The notes: generated from the letters alone by a model not told the origin. A DNA stretch of 64,000 nt from Hydnum rufescens UP504 (GCA_014904985.1 MU128910.1:548521-612520), one strand, 5' to 3'; shown: positions 12,430 through 24,174, counted from the first letter of the stretch. Made by a program: numbers and translations.

Positions 12430-13655
12430 GCTAGGTCAGATCGGCCCCATGTATCCTCCCCAACGTCGCCCATCCCCTACACGCATCACCCTGGATCACC
12501 CTTCATCTTCGTTCGAATCTCCTGCACAATCGTTGACCTCTCCTTCGTCATCCTCGCTGTCACCATCTCCCTCATCGCTCTCTTCTTCGGAAGCAAGGGA
12601 CGCATCTAAATCATGTGGTTTCTTACCATTTCCCGCAGGACCCGTCGTCGTCGGCGTGAGCACACTGGATCCGGCCGCCAGGCCTCGGGCCTCCCTGGCC
12701 CAGACGTTGAAGCGCCAACAGTTCATTGTAGTTCAAGGTAAGTCGTTGCAGTTCGGCGATGATGGCCACATGATCGTGCTCAACGGAACGTTCGTGAGAC
12801 ATAGGGAGCAAGTGGAGCACAATCCGAATGTTCGGGGGCATCACATGCACCGGGATCGCTTTAACGGGCTGAAGGGGGTCCGGTTGAGACGCTGGGCATT
12901 ATTGGCGGACGCCAGGCTGCTGTTACTTGTAAGGACAACTTGATGTGGTGCAACTGCAGTGGCTGTGCCATGGCATCTCAGCCAATTTATTGCAGAGCCC
13001 ATTGGACGCGAGCCTGCTGCTCCCTGTATGCCTCGGGGAACGCGACCTCGAATGATGCAAAGAGACGCTGGTAGACGTGCGCAAGGAGACGCGCAACATC
13101 GGGGCTAGCCTTGAGCGGCTCGGCTGGAGTTGCCGGAAGTTGCGCGAGACCCATCCAGCCACCAATAATTCCCCATGCATCGTCTTTTGTAGCCTAATGG
13201 ATGAAATGGGCTCATTAAAAAATCCCAAATGTTTTGAAAACAAAATGAAGGGAGACGAAGGGAAAGGGTGGACTGAAACGCACATTTTTGTTTCCACCAT
13301 AAGCGACGGTCTCACAAAAGAGGGCATGCAGGTCCACAGGCCGGTTGTTCAATATCCATAAGGCCGAGACCGTTTGCGTCAAACCAGCGGGCTGGGACGA
13401 TAAGATTGACTACTTGGAAGCCTCCGCTCGCACTGGGTGGAACATTTGCGGGATCGAGGATCTCGTTGACTTGCGCTGGTCGCGTACCATGGGAGACGAA
13501 ATTGGAAGATAGATTGGAAACAGAGGAGCTGCCTCCAGGCCCTAGCAGCCCACCTGAATCAATGGCCCTGGGACTATGCGTCTGAGGGACCACAGGTGAC
13601 GAAGACTGCTCATCCGCCATGAGCTACTTCTGCTGTTGCGCGTGTCGTTGGCTGA
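12430..13655 (-). pseudogene. SWI1-like fragment, diverged and internally deleted (copy 3)
   Basis: Minus-strand remnant of the SWI1-like gene found whole at 31.0-36.3 kb. Its 5' part (near 13.65-13.36 kb) matches the LGPGGGSAVPSLSPNFVSH and PSQVNEILD block, then deletion removes most of exon 3 and joins to the NLIAPAQ start of the ARID domain. The ARID second half (GETLFCETVAYGGNE-like, near 13.3 kb) and the segment after it (RLGWMGLAQLP-like, HTYQRLLASFEVA-like, near 13.1 kb) are recognisable in changing frames. It then jumps to a LHLLPMSHER and AELQRLTLNYN block near 12.75 kb. The tail, PAGNGK then EEESDEGD, is absent from the full gene but shared with the end of the copy at 15.0 kb. It abuts repeat copy B. 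Confidence 0.75.
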
Positions 13656-13659
13656 CTAT

Positions 13660-14995
13660 ACCAACTAGGAGTGGGACAAGGTTCCTACGAATGTCAGGAG
13701 CTTCATCAGATACCTTGGATGTGGAGGGGAATTCCTACCACGACATAGAGAGAGAGGCAATTTCCCCTCATTTGGGCTGGGATCTGGTCTCAAAATAATA
13801 TAAGTGTGCTTTTGAGCTACGGGACAAAATTATATTCACAGGGGTCCTTCATTGAACACGAAAACTTAACGAATCCAACTCTGGGAACGGACGGCCACGA
13901 TAAACTCGAAAAGACCCTGCGAGCATAGGTAGCCAGTTACTGTAAGAGCGAAGATGGGGAGGAATGAATGTTCCCTCGCTACAGACTCTCGTACCTCAAA
14001 TCGACACCCCAAATCAATTCTATGATTCCATTCCACCTTCTCAAGTATCAGGCTGCAGACCGGACGGTAGCAGTGGGCGGACTCCCCAGCCAGTGTTAAT
14101 ATAACTCATCCTTCCTACCGTTTTGGTGAAAATCTAAGGAGAATAGGGAAGGAAGCGGAAGTGAATGTGTGGACTCTGTGGAGCCGGTAGTTGCATGTCA
14201 GAGTGCTTGTCTGTCATTGCCGAACCGGATGGTGCGAAGTTCAGCGAGGGTGTTTCTCCGAGATTTGTCGCAGAGCTGACGTGAGGTGCCCCAGCCACGA
14301 GGAGACGTCTTGGTTTTGTTTTGCACTCGGGCGGCAGCTTTGATGCATTAGAAGAGCAATATGGAAATACATGTCTCCGTCTACCAGTGTGTGTATTGGC
14401 CCAATGTCTTCGAAAAAGGGCGGATGGAACCCATATGGAGCTGGTTCCATAATGATCAACAGTAAAGAATGCGCAAGGGATTAATATCTTGATTGCCACC
14501 CCCTCGGTTGGTATATGTCCAGGCGGCATTGACGCTCAGTCTGCGGGATATGAAGATCCGGGGATCTTATGAGTTGGCAGTGAGGGCTGTTCATCCCACC
14601 CAGAAGGCCCTTAAAATGTCTGTATAAAAATCAGTGGAAGTAGCCTTACGTAATGGGACTCACGTTACGGTCACCAATTCCATGTTGAGAATAGAATATA
14701 ATGTTTTGAAACATGTTGTAGTGCGTAGACGGTCGGGCTGACGCAGCAGCCTTACACGGAAACTCCCTTTTTCTGGTTACGGGCGCTTTTACGAGTTCCA
14801 CCCATACTGGTTTGCATCTTGTAGAGATCTTATTGGCCAGTTGTCAATGCCCATCACTGTGGAATACTGTCATTTTCGACCATTTTGTCTATATTAAAAT
14901 ATTGCATTGCCCTAGCACTTCCCCTTCCCTCACCACTGTGTTAGCCACCGCGTTAGGTAGGAACACCAGTCTCTATATAGAGGCTGGGACCATGC
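13660..14995 (+). repeat. ~1.35-kb dispersed repeat, copy B
   Basis: Same order of landmarks as copies A and C: GGGCTGGGATCTGGTC near 13772, AAACTTAACGAATCC near 13862, CAATTCTATGATTCCATTCC near 14013, GAGGAGACGTCTTGG near 14297, ATGAAGATCCGGGGATC near 14551, TAATGGGACTCACG near 14654 and ATTGCCCTAGCACTTC near 14907. Its left edge joins a SWI1-like fragment at the same SWI1 position as copy C does (the VSQQ region of exon 2), so repeat plus SWI1 piece were duplicated together. Its right edge runs into the 3' end of the next SWI1-like copy around 14.99 kb. Confidence 0.75.
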
Positions 14996-14997
14996 AC

Positions 14998-17900
14998 TGT
15001 CTTCGTACTCTTCTTTGTCATCCTCGATATCACTATCTCCCTCGTCACTCTCTTCTTCCCAAGCATAGAATGCATTCGGATGACGCCAGTTCTTACCATT
15101 TCCAGCAGGACTCATCGTAGGGCCGAATGCACTGGATTCGGCCGCAAGAGCTTGGGTCTTCTGGGTATGCTGCTCCTGGGCCTGATGTTGAAGCGCCAAC
15201 TGTTGATTGTGCTGTGAGGTAAGTCGCTGCAGTTCGGCGACGATGGCGGCCCGGTCGCGCTCGACGAAACGCTGATCTTGCACGTGAGCCTGAGCCTGCG
15301 CCTGCACTTGCGCCTGCACTTGCGCCTGTCCCTGCGCCTGCACTTGCTGAGTCTGAGAGAAGGCTCGACCTTGGATCTGCTGCTGTTGCACCTGTTGTGG
15401 TGGCCCCTGTGGCTGCTGCACCTGTTGCGGTGGCCCCGGTTGTGCTTGCGCTGGTTGCGGCTGGACCTGCTGCGATTGCACAGCTTGCGATTGTGCCTGT
15501 TGTTGCTGCGCCTGTTGCTGCTGTAAAGTTTGCTGGTTCTGTACGAATTGTGCAAACTGCTGTTGCAGGCGATGCATATGAGCCAGATGGTGCGCAATGA
15601 ACTGCTTAGAGCCCTTCAGATCGGCCACGCTCAGGATGTACTGAGGGGGACGCATGGGTGGCGTCTCGTCCAGCAATTTCTTCTGGTCCTTAAGAATGAG
15701 GTGCTAAGGTGATACATGATAAATCAGCACCGCGTATTTCAAACGAACATGACGCAAAGGAAGGGCCATACGATTTGCAGAATCTTGGTCAGAGCATCTG
15801 GGTGGAGGTTCTCGCTGAGGGCAAGATACCTCTCGAGGTTCCGATCGAGTTCCGCAATAGGGAGGAGAAGCCTATTGAGTTCGGAATGAAACATCACCCT
15901 ATCTTGCTCTGCTACCGTCGCCGATTGACGCGTTGGTCCTATAAGAGAAACCGAGTACAATGAGATTGAGCACAAATCAGGGAGCGCAAATTCGAAACGA
16001 ACGCTTCTGTGCCGCATCCTCCCGGACTCTCTTGAGTATTTGGCCTGCCTCCGGCATTCGGACCTTCGCTTGGGAGAAGCGAGCCAGGGTCTGTTGCTGC
16101 TGTTGTTGTTGAGGCCCATGAGCTGTCGAAGGACCGGATGCATTCTGGTTCGCATCCCCTAACTGCGCAGATGGCCCGGCAGATACAGGTCTGGGCTGCA
16201 TACCCCGCAGTGCCCCTTGCTGCTGTTGCTGCTGTTGCTGCTGCTGCTGCGGTTGTTGAGCGAAATCGACGGGTCTCGAGGCTTGAGTCTGTGGTGCTTG
16301 GACACGGAGCTGTGCTTGCTGCTGTTGGAACATAAAGTGAGTAGAAGATAACGATGACACGGGGTGCATCTCTACCTCTCCAGCACCTCCCCCAATAACA
16401 GGCGCAGTCGATCCGGCCGGAAGGCCTTGCGCCTTCTGAGCATGCTGCCCTTGCTGGGCCTGATGCTGAAGCGCCAACTGTTGGTTGTAATGTAAGGTAA
16501 GTCGCTGCAGTTCGGCGACGATGGCCGCCCGGTCGCGCTCGACGAAGCACTGAGCTTGCTCAGGTGTCATATTTCCACTTGAAACGAGCCGTTCGCGAGA
16601 CATAGGGAGAAAGTGGATCACATTCTGAATGTCCGGTGGCATCAAATGCACCGGGATCACTTTAACGGGTTGGAATGCTTGCGGTTGGGACGCTGGGTAT
16701 GGTTGTCGGACGCCATGCTGCTGGTTCTGGGCCTGAAGAGCGCGGACCTGCGCTTGCAATTGCCGCTGCTGCTGAGTCTGAGCTTGGGCCTGAGCTTGGG
16801 CTTGTTGCTGTTGCGCCTGCTGCTGCTGTGCTTGGGCCTGTTGCACTTGAGCCTGTTGCTGTTGATGTTGTTGCAACTGCTGTCGCTGTGCCATTGCGTC
16901 GTAGCCAATCTGCTGCTGAGTCCGTTGTGCCCGAGCCTGTTGCTCCCTCTGTGCCTTGAGGAATGCAACCTCGAATAACGCGAGGAGACGCTGGTAGGTG
17001 TGGGCGAGCAGACGCGCAACCTCTGGGCTCGCCTTGGGCGGCTCGCCTGGAGTTGCCGGAAGTTGCGCAAGACCCATCCGGCCACCGATAATGCCCCACG
17101 CATCGTTTTTCGTAACCTAGTGGATGAAACGGGCTCATTAGAAATTCCGAATTGTTTTGAAAATAAAATCAAGAGAGGCGAGGGGAAAGGACTGAATTGG
17201 GAAAACGCACCTTTTCGTTTCCACCATAAGCGACCGTCTCACAAAAGAGCGTATGCAGATCTACAGGCCGGTTGTTCAATTTGGGAATATCCCTTAGGCC
17301 GATACTGCGTGTGTCAAACCAGCTTTTGAGCATCGTGAAGAACTGAGCTGGAGCGATGAGATTGACTGCGTTTACACCTCCGCCCCCACTAGGTGGAACG
17401 TTTGGGGGAGGAGGACCGGCCTGCTGAGGTTGTTGGGGAGCATGTTGCGGGGTCGGAAATCTTTGAGGAAGCCCTTGCGCCTGCCCGATAGCGGTGTTAT
17501 TCGCAGTGGGTGGGACCTGTGCAGGCCAACCACCATTCGACAGGTTATTTTGGGGCCTGCTGTTTCCAGACGCAGTTTAAAGAGGGATAATAGAAAACTT
17601 GCGTAAAGACATACAGAGAGGTGCGCCTCATCTGAATCTGTGAAACAATCGCTTCGAGGGAACTGATATGTTCCCTCGCTTTCACGCATTGTTCAAGCTC
17701 CGCCTGCGTTTCGGGTCTCAGGGGGAGTAGTGACAGGATCTTCGTCTCGTGTTCCATTTTCTGTTTGCGGGACTGTTCCGCGTATTGAAAAAGCACTTCA
17801 GGGCTACACCCCGCGAGGTGTTTCGCAAAGCTGGCCAGGGAGCCAAACTCTTGGGCCACGGGACCCCCAATGGGCGAATTTTCAGGATTAGACGCATTTG

Positions 17901-19035
17901 GGGGCGGTTGAAGGGAGGAATACTGCGATGGGTGCTGCTGCTGGAGAGAGGACGATGAGGGTTGTTGTTGGTGGTGGTGGGGTATCGAGGACTGTCCGAG
18001 CTGCTGTTGTCTAACTTGGGCCAGCTGTTGTTGCTGCTGGCCAAGTGCGGATGCGGAACGAAGGTGTGGGGCGCCCATGTTCGCAGCACTCTGCTGCTGC
18101 TGCTGCTGCTGCTGAGTGAGGCTTGGCGAACCTCGTGGCTGCGTGTGCGACATGGTTGCGGAGGGGGGCTGAGGGGGTTGCATCTGCTGGGGTTGCTGCT
18201 GTTGAGGGGGATGGCCTCGCTGTTGCCCGTATTTTTCCAGCATGTTTAGCTTAGGAGAAGAACGGCGGCAAACGAGTCAGTCACCGACAGGGAAAAAGCG
18301 AAAGGACAAGCACCGGCGCAGCGATTTCAGGGGGAAACATGCCCCGGTTGGCACGATCGAGGATCTCGTTGACCTGCGATGGTCGCACAGTATGGGAGAC
18401 GAAATTGGGAGATAGACTGGGAACAGCGGAGCCACCTCCGGGCCCTAGCACCACGCCCGGAGCAACGGCGCTGGGATTATGCATTTGGGGGACCCCAGGC
18501 GAAGGCTGCTGATTATTCATGAGCTGTTGTTGTTGCTGCTGTTGCTGTGCCTGCTGTTGCTGCTGTGCCTGCTGTTGCGCCTGTTGCGCCTGTTGCGCCT
18601 GCTGTTGGCTGACCATATTGCGATACATCTGCGCCATTTGCTGCTGCTGCTGGGCGCTCTGCGGGGTCATCCCGAGGGGGAGCATCTGGAGAGGGCGCCG
18701 TGAGTACTCGTGCTATTTCCATGAGCTGGTGTGGTGGGGGGGGGTGGCGAGAATCCAGAGAGACAGAGACTCGCGGGACTACGCTACGACATGTGGAAAA
18801 AAGAGACAAGGAGGAAACCCACCGAGGAAGAGGATGAGGGTACGGCGGTCGGATGTGCGATTCCAGGAGGCTGCTGCCCTGACCTGAACTGTACCTCGAG
18901 GCGGTTCCAAAGTTCCTCGTCTGAGGCGATATCCAGCACCGCGCCCGGAGCAGTGACGCTGTGATTGTGCATTTGGGGGAGCGTAGGTGAAGAACTGTTA
19001 GCTACGGCTGCCTGTTGGCTGATTAAACCACTGGG
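14998..19035 (-). pseudogene. SWI1-like gene copy 2, near-identical but truncated and chimeric
   Basis: Minus-strand copy of the SWI1-like gene. The stretch 15286-18918 matches 31190-34965 almost base for base, with introns kept at the same places and differences of a few bases or whole Gln codons (for example 36 bp missing before the ARID-coding segment and 6 bp missing at one exon end). Missing are the promoter, the first ~60 codons and nearly all of the ~560-codon last exon. At the 5' side (18.92-19.03 kb) it is joined to a remnant of the PQMHNPSAVAPGVVL block of another copy. At the 3' side it switches inside a Gln-Ala repeat (about 15286) to a second FVERDRAAIVAELQRL block and then to a PAGNGK...EEESDEGDSD tail. 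It carries one more C than the full gene in exon 2. Without start or end it is unlikely to make SWI1. Confidence 0.85.
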
Positions 19036-19039
19036 AAGA

Positions 19040-19215
19040 ACAGGTTTTTACGAGTGTCAGGGGACTTTATAGGATATTTTGGGCCTGGAAGTGAATTCCC
19101 ACAGCTCTATAGAGACGGTTTTGCCAGATTCGGGGTGGGATTTGGACCCAAAATCATATGAGATTCCTTTTTTTTTTAGAGACCACGTGAGCGAGCTTGC
19201 GAGTGGAACGTGGGC
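19040..19215 (+). repeat. Dispersed repeat copy C, left part
   Basis: Left end of the third repeat copy: TTTTTACGAGTGTCAGG, then GGGTGGGATTTGGACCCAAA near 19133, and GCGAGTGGAA near 19199, all colinear with copies A and B. It is cut at about 19215 by the foldback element; the repeat resumes near 20.48 kb. Confidence 0.65.
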
Positions 19216-20475
19216 CACGGCTAGTTTTTGCGTAGCGGAGCGAGATATTGCTGGATGAGGCCGGCGTTAGAGTTCGTGCCGGCGCCAATCCGGGAGATGC
19301 CGGATCCCTGGAGACGACAGTGCTTCACTCACACTGTAGTCGCTTAGCCGAGAATATCTTCTGCTGTGCTCTCGAGACGAAGAATTCTCTTTTCACCCGC
19401 CCACCATCCCTTTTGATCGGGTCAAAACAATGCGTGTCTGAGACAGGGTTGCATGGTCATTGCAGCTTGTCTTTCCCACGCTCCGAGAGCCCGAAGTACA
19501 CGCTGTAGGTACGGTGCCCGAGCAGGGTCAGGTCAAAACTTTTGCGGTGCATTTTGCATCCGCAACCAATCACTCTGCACCAGGCCACCCAAATGATACA
19601 TTCATAGGTAAAAACAAGGATTAAATGTCAAACGCTATTAGTATGTGATAGAACCAGGTCTCACGAAGAACGGAGTCATTTGAGCGAGTTCTCAAAATTT
19701 CCTAAAAAGGCAATCCTGCTTTGTGTGGATTTCTGTGTGTGAGGAGGGGTTGTTAATTAATACATCCATATACACCGCAATTATATGGTATCCATGAGCA
19801 TGCAAATGTTCAGGATGGTGGGATTTGGGGATGGGCGCGTATCGCTTAGTCACCAAACCTTTCGCGGAGTCCCCCGAGACAAGTCTGCTGACTGAGCAAA
19901 CCGTCGCTTCTCGGAAGACTCCGCGAGAGGTTTGCTGACTAAGCAATACGCGCCCATCCCCAAATCCCATCATCCTGAACATTTGGGTGCATGGATACCA
20001 CACAACCACGGTGTATATGAATGTATTAATTAACGACCCCTCCTCACGCACAGAAATCTACACAAAGCAGGATTGCCTTTTTAGGAAATTTTGAGAACTC
20101 GCTCAAATGACTCCGTTTTTCGTGAGACCTAGTTCTATCACATACTAATAGCGTTTGACATTTAATCCTTGTTTTTACCTATGAATGTACCATTTGGGTG
20201 GCCTGGTGCAGAGTGATTGGTTGCGGATGCAAAATGCTCCGCAAAAGTTTTGACCTGACCCTGCTCGGGGACCGTAGTAGTAGGCCTATTCTTCAGTCTA
20301 GCTTCTTTCGAGGCTAAGGCTTCAGCGCTGCCCGAATTGATGAGAATTCGGCGTCCTTCGGACTTCTCCGCCCACACTCATCTCATCCAGCATTGGCGAG
20401 GAGTTTCGGTCCGCAGAGCGGACATCATAACTCGAGCCTATCTCGCGTTATGCTAGCAAAAACTAGCTTAAGCCA
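19216..20475. mobile_element. Foldback element (~1.26 kb) inserted in repeat copy C
   Basis: The insertion begins around GGCTAGTTTTTGC (19216) and ends around GCAAAAACTAGCT (20468), giving short inverted ends. The sequence GCCAC occurs just outside both ends and may be a 5-bp target duplication. Most of the interior is one large inverted repeat (see the arms at 19509-20278); the outer 200-300 bp of each side match only in patches. No transposase frame is visible. It is absent at the corresponding point of copies A and B, which shows it is an insertion. The class is not assigned; foldback or large MITE is the best description. Confidence 0.7.
19509..20278. repeat. Near-perfect inverted repeat, arms ~375 bp, loop ~20-30 bp
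   Basis: Left arm 19509-19886 and right arm 19903-20278 are reverse complements with only scattered mismatches. Checkable pairs: CAGGTCAAAACTTTTGCGG at 19530 against its complement at about 20240-20258, GGATTTGGGGATGGGCGCG at 19823 against about 19949-19967, and the inner stem CGGAGTC / GACTCCG around 19870 and 19918. Transcription across it would give a hairpin RNA of several hundred base pairs. Confidence 0.9.
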
Positions 20476-21560
20476 CAGGTGCTCTTCGTTGAAGAGGAAA
20501 ACTAATAAATTCCACTCCAAGAAAGGAAGGCCCCCATCAACTTGACACTGCAACTCCATAGCGAGTTATAGCGTAGCTCAGATTGACTCTCCCAATCAAT
20601 TCTCCCGTAGACGTGCTCCATTCAACAGTCAAGTAGTATTAGGCCAGAGGGAAGAGCTATCACGAGACAATAACAGTGGGCTGAGCACCCAGGCGGTATT
20701 AATCCCGTTCTGGTAAAAAGATATCCAGAATTGACAAGATTTATGGGTCAAGATGAAGCGAATATGCGGTGATGGTGGTTGTACGTCAGATGCTATTGCC
20801 AGACCCGACAACGCAAAGGTCAGCGAGGGGCTTTCTCCAAGATTTGTCGTAGAGTCTCAGACGAGGCCCAGCCGCGAAGAGACGTCTTGGTTTTGTTTTA
20901 CACCGGGGGAAATATTGAGGCCACTTGACCCATTGGAAGGACAATGTGAAATTACGTTCACTGAAGTCTCTGTCCACGAGTGTGTGTACTGGCCCAGTGT
21001 CTTCGGATCGACAAAAAGTGCAGATGGAGCCCATGTAGAGTCGATTCCATAATAATGATCAACAACTCGAGCGCAGTGGATTAATATTGGCATTACAACT
21101 CGCCTCGGATAGTACACATCCAAGCGGCCTTGATGCTAGGTCGGCGGAATATAAAGATTTGAGAATCTATGAAGTTGGATGTAAAGCCTGTTGGTCTCAG
21201 GGGCGCTTAGAATTTCTGTGGTCAGAGTGGTGTCGTGGTCCCCGGACTCTGATTGTCCGTACCGGGATACTGTAGCCTTACATAATGGGACTCAACACGT
21301 TACGGTCACCATGTCCAGAATATATGTTTCTGAAACACGTGGAGCCAGAGACCGTCGCGTTGATACAGCAACTCTGCAGCAACTTCAACTTACACGTAGA
21401 CTCCTTGGATTTTCCCGTCCGGGGTAGGGGGCTTTCGTTTGCTGGTTTTCATCTCGTAGGGATCTCACTGCCAAATCACCACTGCGGGATATTGTCACTC
21501 CCGACTATTCTGTCCATATTGAAGTTTACGTTGCCCTAACACTTCGCCTTCCGTCATTAC
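20476..21560 (+). repeat. Dispersed repeat copy C, right part (S53 upstream region)
   Basis: Continues repeat copy C after the foldback insertion: CAATCAATTCTCC near 20592, GAAGAGACGTCTTGGTTTTG near 20875, ATAAAGATTTGAGAATC near 21150, CATAATGGGACTCA near 21281 and GTTGCCCTAACACTTCGCC near 21530. It reaches to within about 15 bp of the ATG at 21575, so it holds the promoter of the sedolisin gene. Copies A and B therefore look like duplicated promoters that have lost the gene. Confidence 0.7.
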
Positions 21561-21574
21561 GTGCCGTCTGCGAC

Positions 21575-24174
21575 ATGGTTTTTGCGTTACTTACCACGCT
21601 CGTTGGTTTTGCATGTGCCGTTCACCTACCCAACGTCGTCCGACCTGGTACATACTTTGCGATCAAGAGCTCTGCCAAGGCTCCCCAAGGCTGGGTAAAG
21701 TATTCTACGCCCTCCCCCCACCAAGTTATCACACTTCGGATCGCTCTTCAGCAGCCTAATTTTCACAAACTCGAAGAGGAATTGCTCGAAATCAGCAACC
21801 CCGCCAACCCACGTTGGACAGAGCATTTAACTAAGGAGCAGGTTGAGAAGCTTGCCGCACCTCATCCTACTAGTCTATTACTTGTGGATGAATATCTCGC
21901 ATCTAACGGCGTCGATATGAGCTCCGTTCAGCGGTCACCTGCTAAGGACTGGCTCATCATAGATGTCACTGTCGCCCAAGCTGAACGACTGCTCAACACC
22001 GAATATGCTGTATTCAAGCATGTTCAGTCAGGCTCCGAAATTGTCCGAGCACCCTCCTACAGTCTTCCATTATACCTCCACGACCATGTCGACATAGTTC
22101 AGCCAACAGACTATTTTGGTTCTGTCCATGCAATGGTTTCCGGTGTACGCGTTGAAAAACACACGTCTAGGATTTCCGATGCCGTCCTAGCTTCGCCTAA
22201 TATCTCCCTTTCGCAAATCAAAGATCTGTACGGAGTTACAGGGTACTTTCCTCCGATGATCCCGACCAGCAAGTATGCCCTTACAGGGTAAGGTCCCTTA
22301 TTCAGACCCTATGTGACCTGCACTCTGAGCCATTCCTCTTGTTTTTGACAGTTATCTCGAGCAATATGCCAACCTTGCAGATCTCAAGCAATTTTATGCG
22401 TTGTACCTTCCTCCTGCCGTCAACCGTACCCTCAAAGTTGAATTGATCAACGGTGGGTGCTGGGCGCTCCGGCATTACGTGGGTTCCTCATCAATCTCTT
22501 CCCGTATTAGGAGCGATCAACTCTCAAAATGCGTCCGAGGCTGGTGTTGAAGCTGTGAGAGCGCATCCTCATTTTTCCACTCTGGTGCCCTGAATCAGTG
22601 TTACCTTATACAGAATATAGATGTACAACTCGGTGGAGGGATTTCCGTGAGTCGATCCCGCATTGTGCCAGACAGGGAGCAGGCCAACTGAGATGTCTTG
22701 ATGGTCACGAATAGTATCCTATACAGAACAGTTAGACAGGCATATTTGAACTTTTGACGATATGCTAATATCTCGCTGCAGTATTTTATTCCACATACGG
22801 TCGAGGTCAGAACACTAACCCCAACATCAGCTATCACGATAATGGTAATGAACCGTGAGTTTCTCGCCTCTCCAGCATGATGGTTTCGATTATCTCTGCT
22901 TGTATCCTACAGATACGACGTGTTCTTACTGACTCTGCTGAAGAAGAAGAATCACGAGCTCCCTCAGACTATTTCAACGAGCTATGGTGCGTGCTTCTTC
23001 TACTGTCTTGGGCTGTCCCTTGAGAATATCCGTCGATGTAGGCGAACATGAAACGGAGGTGCCGTTCAGCTATGCACGTCGCGTATGTTCCCTGTATGCC
23101 CAGCTCGGAAGCCGTGGCATCAGTGTCCTTCATTCATCCGGTGATGGTGGCAGCGATGGATGCACAAACCCAAATGTCTTCGTGCCCATCTTCCCTGCCA
23201 GTTGTCCCTACGTCACGGCTGTAGGCGGTACGTTCCGCATTCCTGAAATCGCCGCCCCTTTTTCTGGTGGTGGGTTCAGTAACTGTGAGTCCCCTCTCAC
23301 CCCGTCCCCATGACGGAACAATTTCGTGTATGGGCCGAGGTGGATTTCGACGTATTTATTATTCTTGTTCGCTTCAGACTTCCAACGTCCTTCATATCAA
23401 TCTCTGGCGGTGCTGAGCTACTTGAGGAAATTGGGGAAAACGTATCATGGTTAGAGTCATTGTCACTGATTCACTTGAATAAGTCATCTATGGCGTCGGT
23501 CAGCTTCTTTACTGACCCTTGAATTATCAGGTTTTTTCAATGCATCAGGTCGTGGATTCCCTGATGTCTCAGCGCAGTAAGGCGACTTACGGCTCTTTCG
23601 GGGTGCTATTACTTATTGGGGGCATCAATGTAGATCTGCACACGTTGAAATAGTCTGGATCCGTCGTGTTGTCGCCGCCTCTGGAACAAGTGTCTCTTCC
23701 CCTATTTTTGGCGCCATTGTAGGGGACCAACTCACTGGCACACGTTTCTTATGTATGCTAATTATTTGCGGCGTTCTATCTTTCCCTTGAAGATCGCACT
23801 TTTGAACAATGCTCTCATGGCAGATGGGCGTCGCCCCCTCGGATTCCTGTAAGTCGGTGATTACTCCATTTCCTCCCTCGCACGACGACCATGATCTCCA
23901 CAATTTATACCAGCAACCCTTGGCTGTACTCCCTTGAGGATGGTATATTGAATGATATTACCGCGGGATCGAACCCGGGTTGTGGTTCGAATGGCTTCAA
24001 TGCAACTGTCGGGTGAGCTCTGGTTTTGACTGTGAGATATCTAGCGGGCAGACCGAGCTGATTAATACCAATTCAATTCTATCAAGATGGGATCCAGTGA
24101 CTGGTCTTGGGACGCCTTACTTATGCAGGCTATTGGAGGCACTTGGTCTGGAGGGTAACCGACTCTCAGCATGA
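21575..24174 (+). CDS. Secreted sedolisin / tripeptidyl-peptidase, family S53
   Basis: Acid serine-carboxyl peptidase, secreted as a proenzyme. A hydrophobic signal peptide ([15 protein letters not shown]) precedes a pro-kumamolisin domain (about residues 25-190) and the S53 catalytic domain. Catalytic residues visible: Glu and Asp in VEANIDVQ, the oxyanion Asp in SSGDGG, and the Ser in ASGTSVSSP; the calcium-site end [10 protein letters not shown] is present. Thirteen exons: 21575-22287, 22352-22452, 22511-22554, 22614-22632 or 22646, 22782-22854, 22913-22986, 23042-23284, 23378-23449, 23531-23576, 23634-23718, 23793-23848, 23914-24012 and 24087-24174. The strong donor at 22647 leaves the next exon out of frame; the weaker donor at 22633 keeps frame and gives 570 residues. 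Its upstream region is repeat copy C. Confidence 0.9.

Noticed and set aside
18479..18887. Cys-rich and Leu-rich open frames opposite the Gln tracts (also 31221-31635, 16138-16978, 33175-33654, 15278-15600)
   Set aside because: They are the antisense or shifted readings of CAG/CAA repeats in the SWI1-like copies; composition is forced by the repeat and no independent start, splice or domain exists.
14930..19035. Retrocopy of the SWI1-like gene
   Set aside because: Introns are retained at the same positions and there is no poly-A tail, so it is a DNA duplication.
23960..24000. tRNA-like GGTTCGAAT (B box) motif
   Set aside because: It lies in the S53 coding exon and has no cloverleaf around it.
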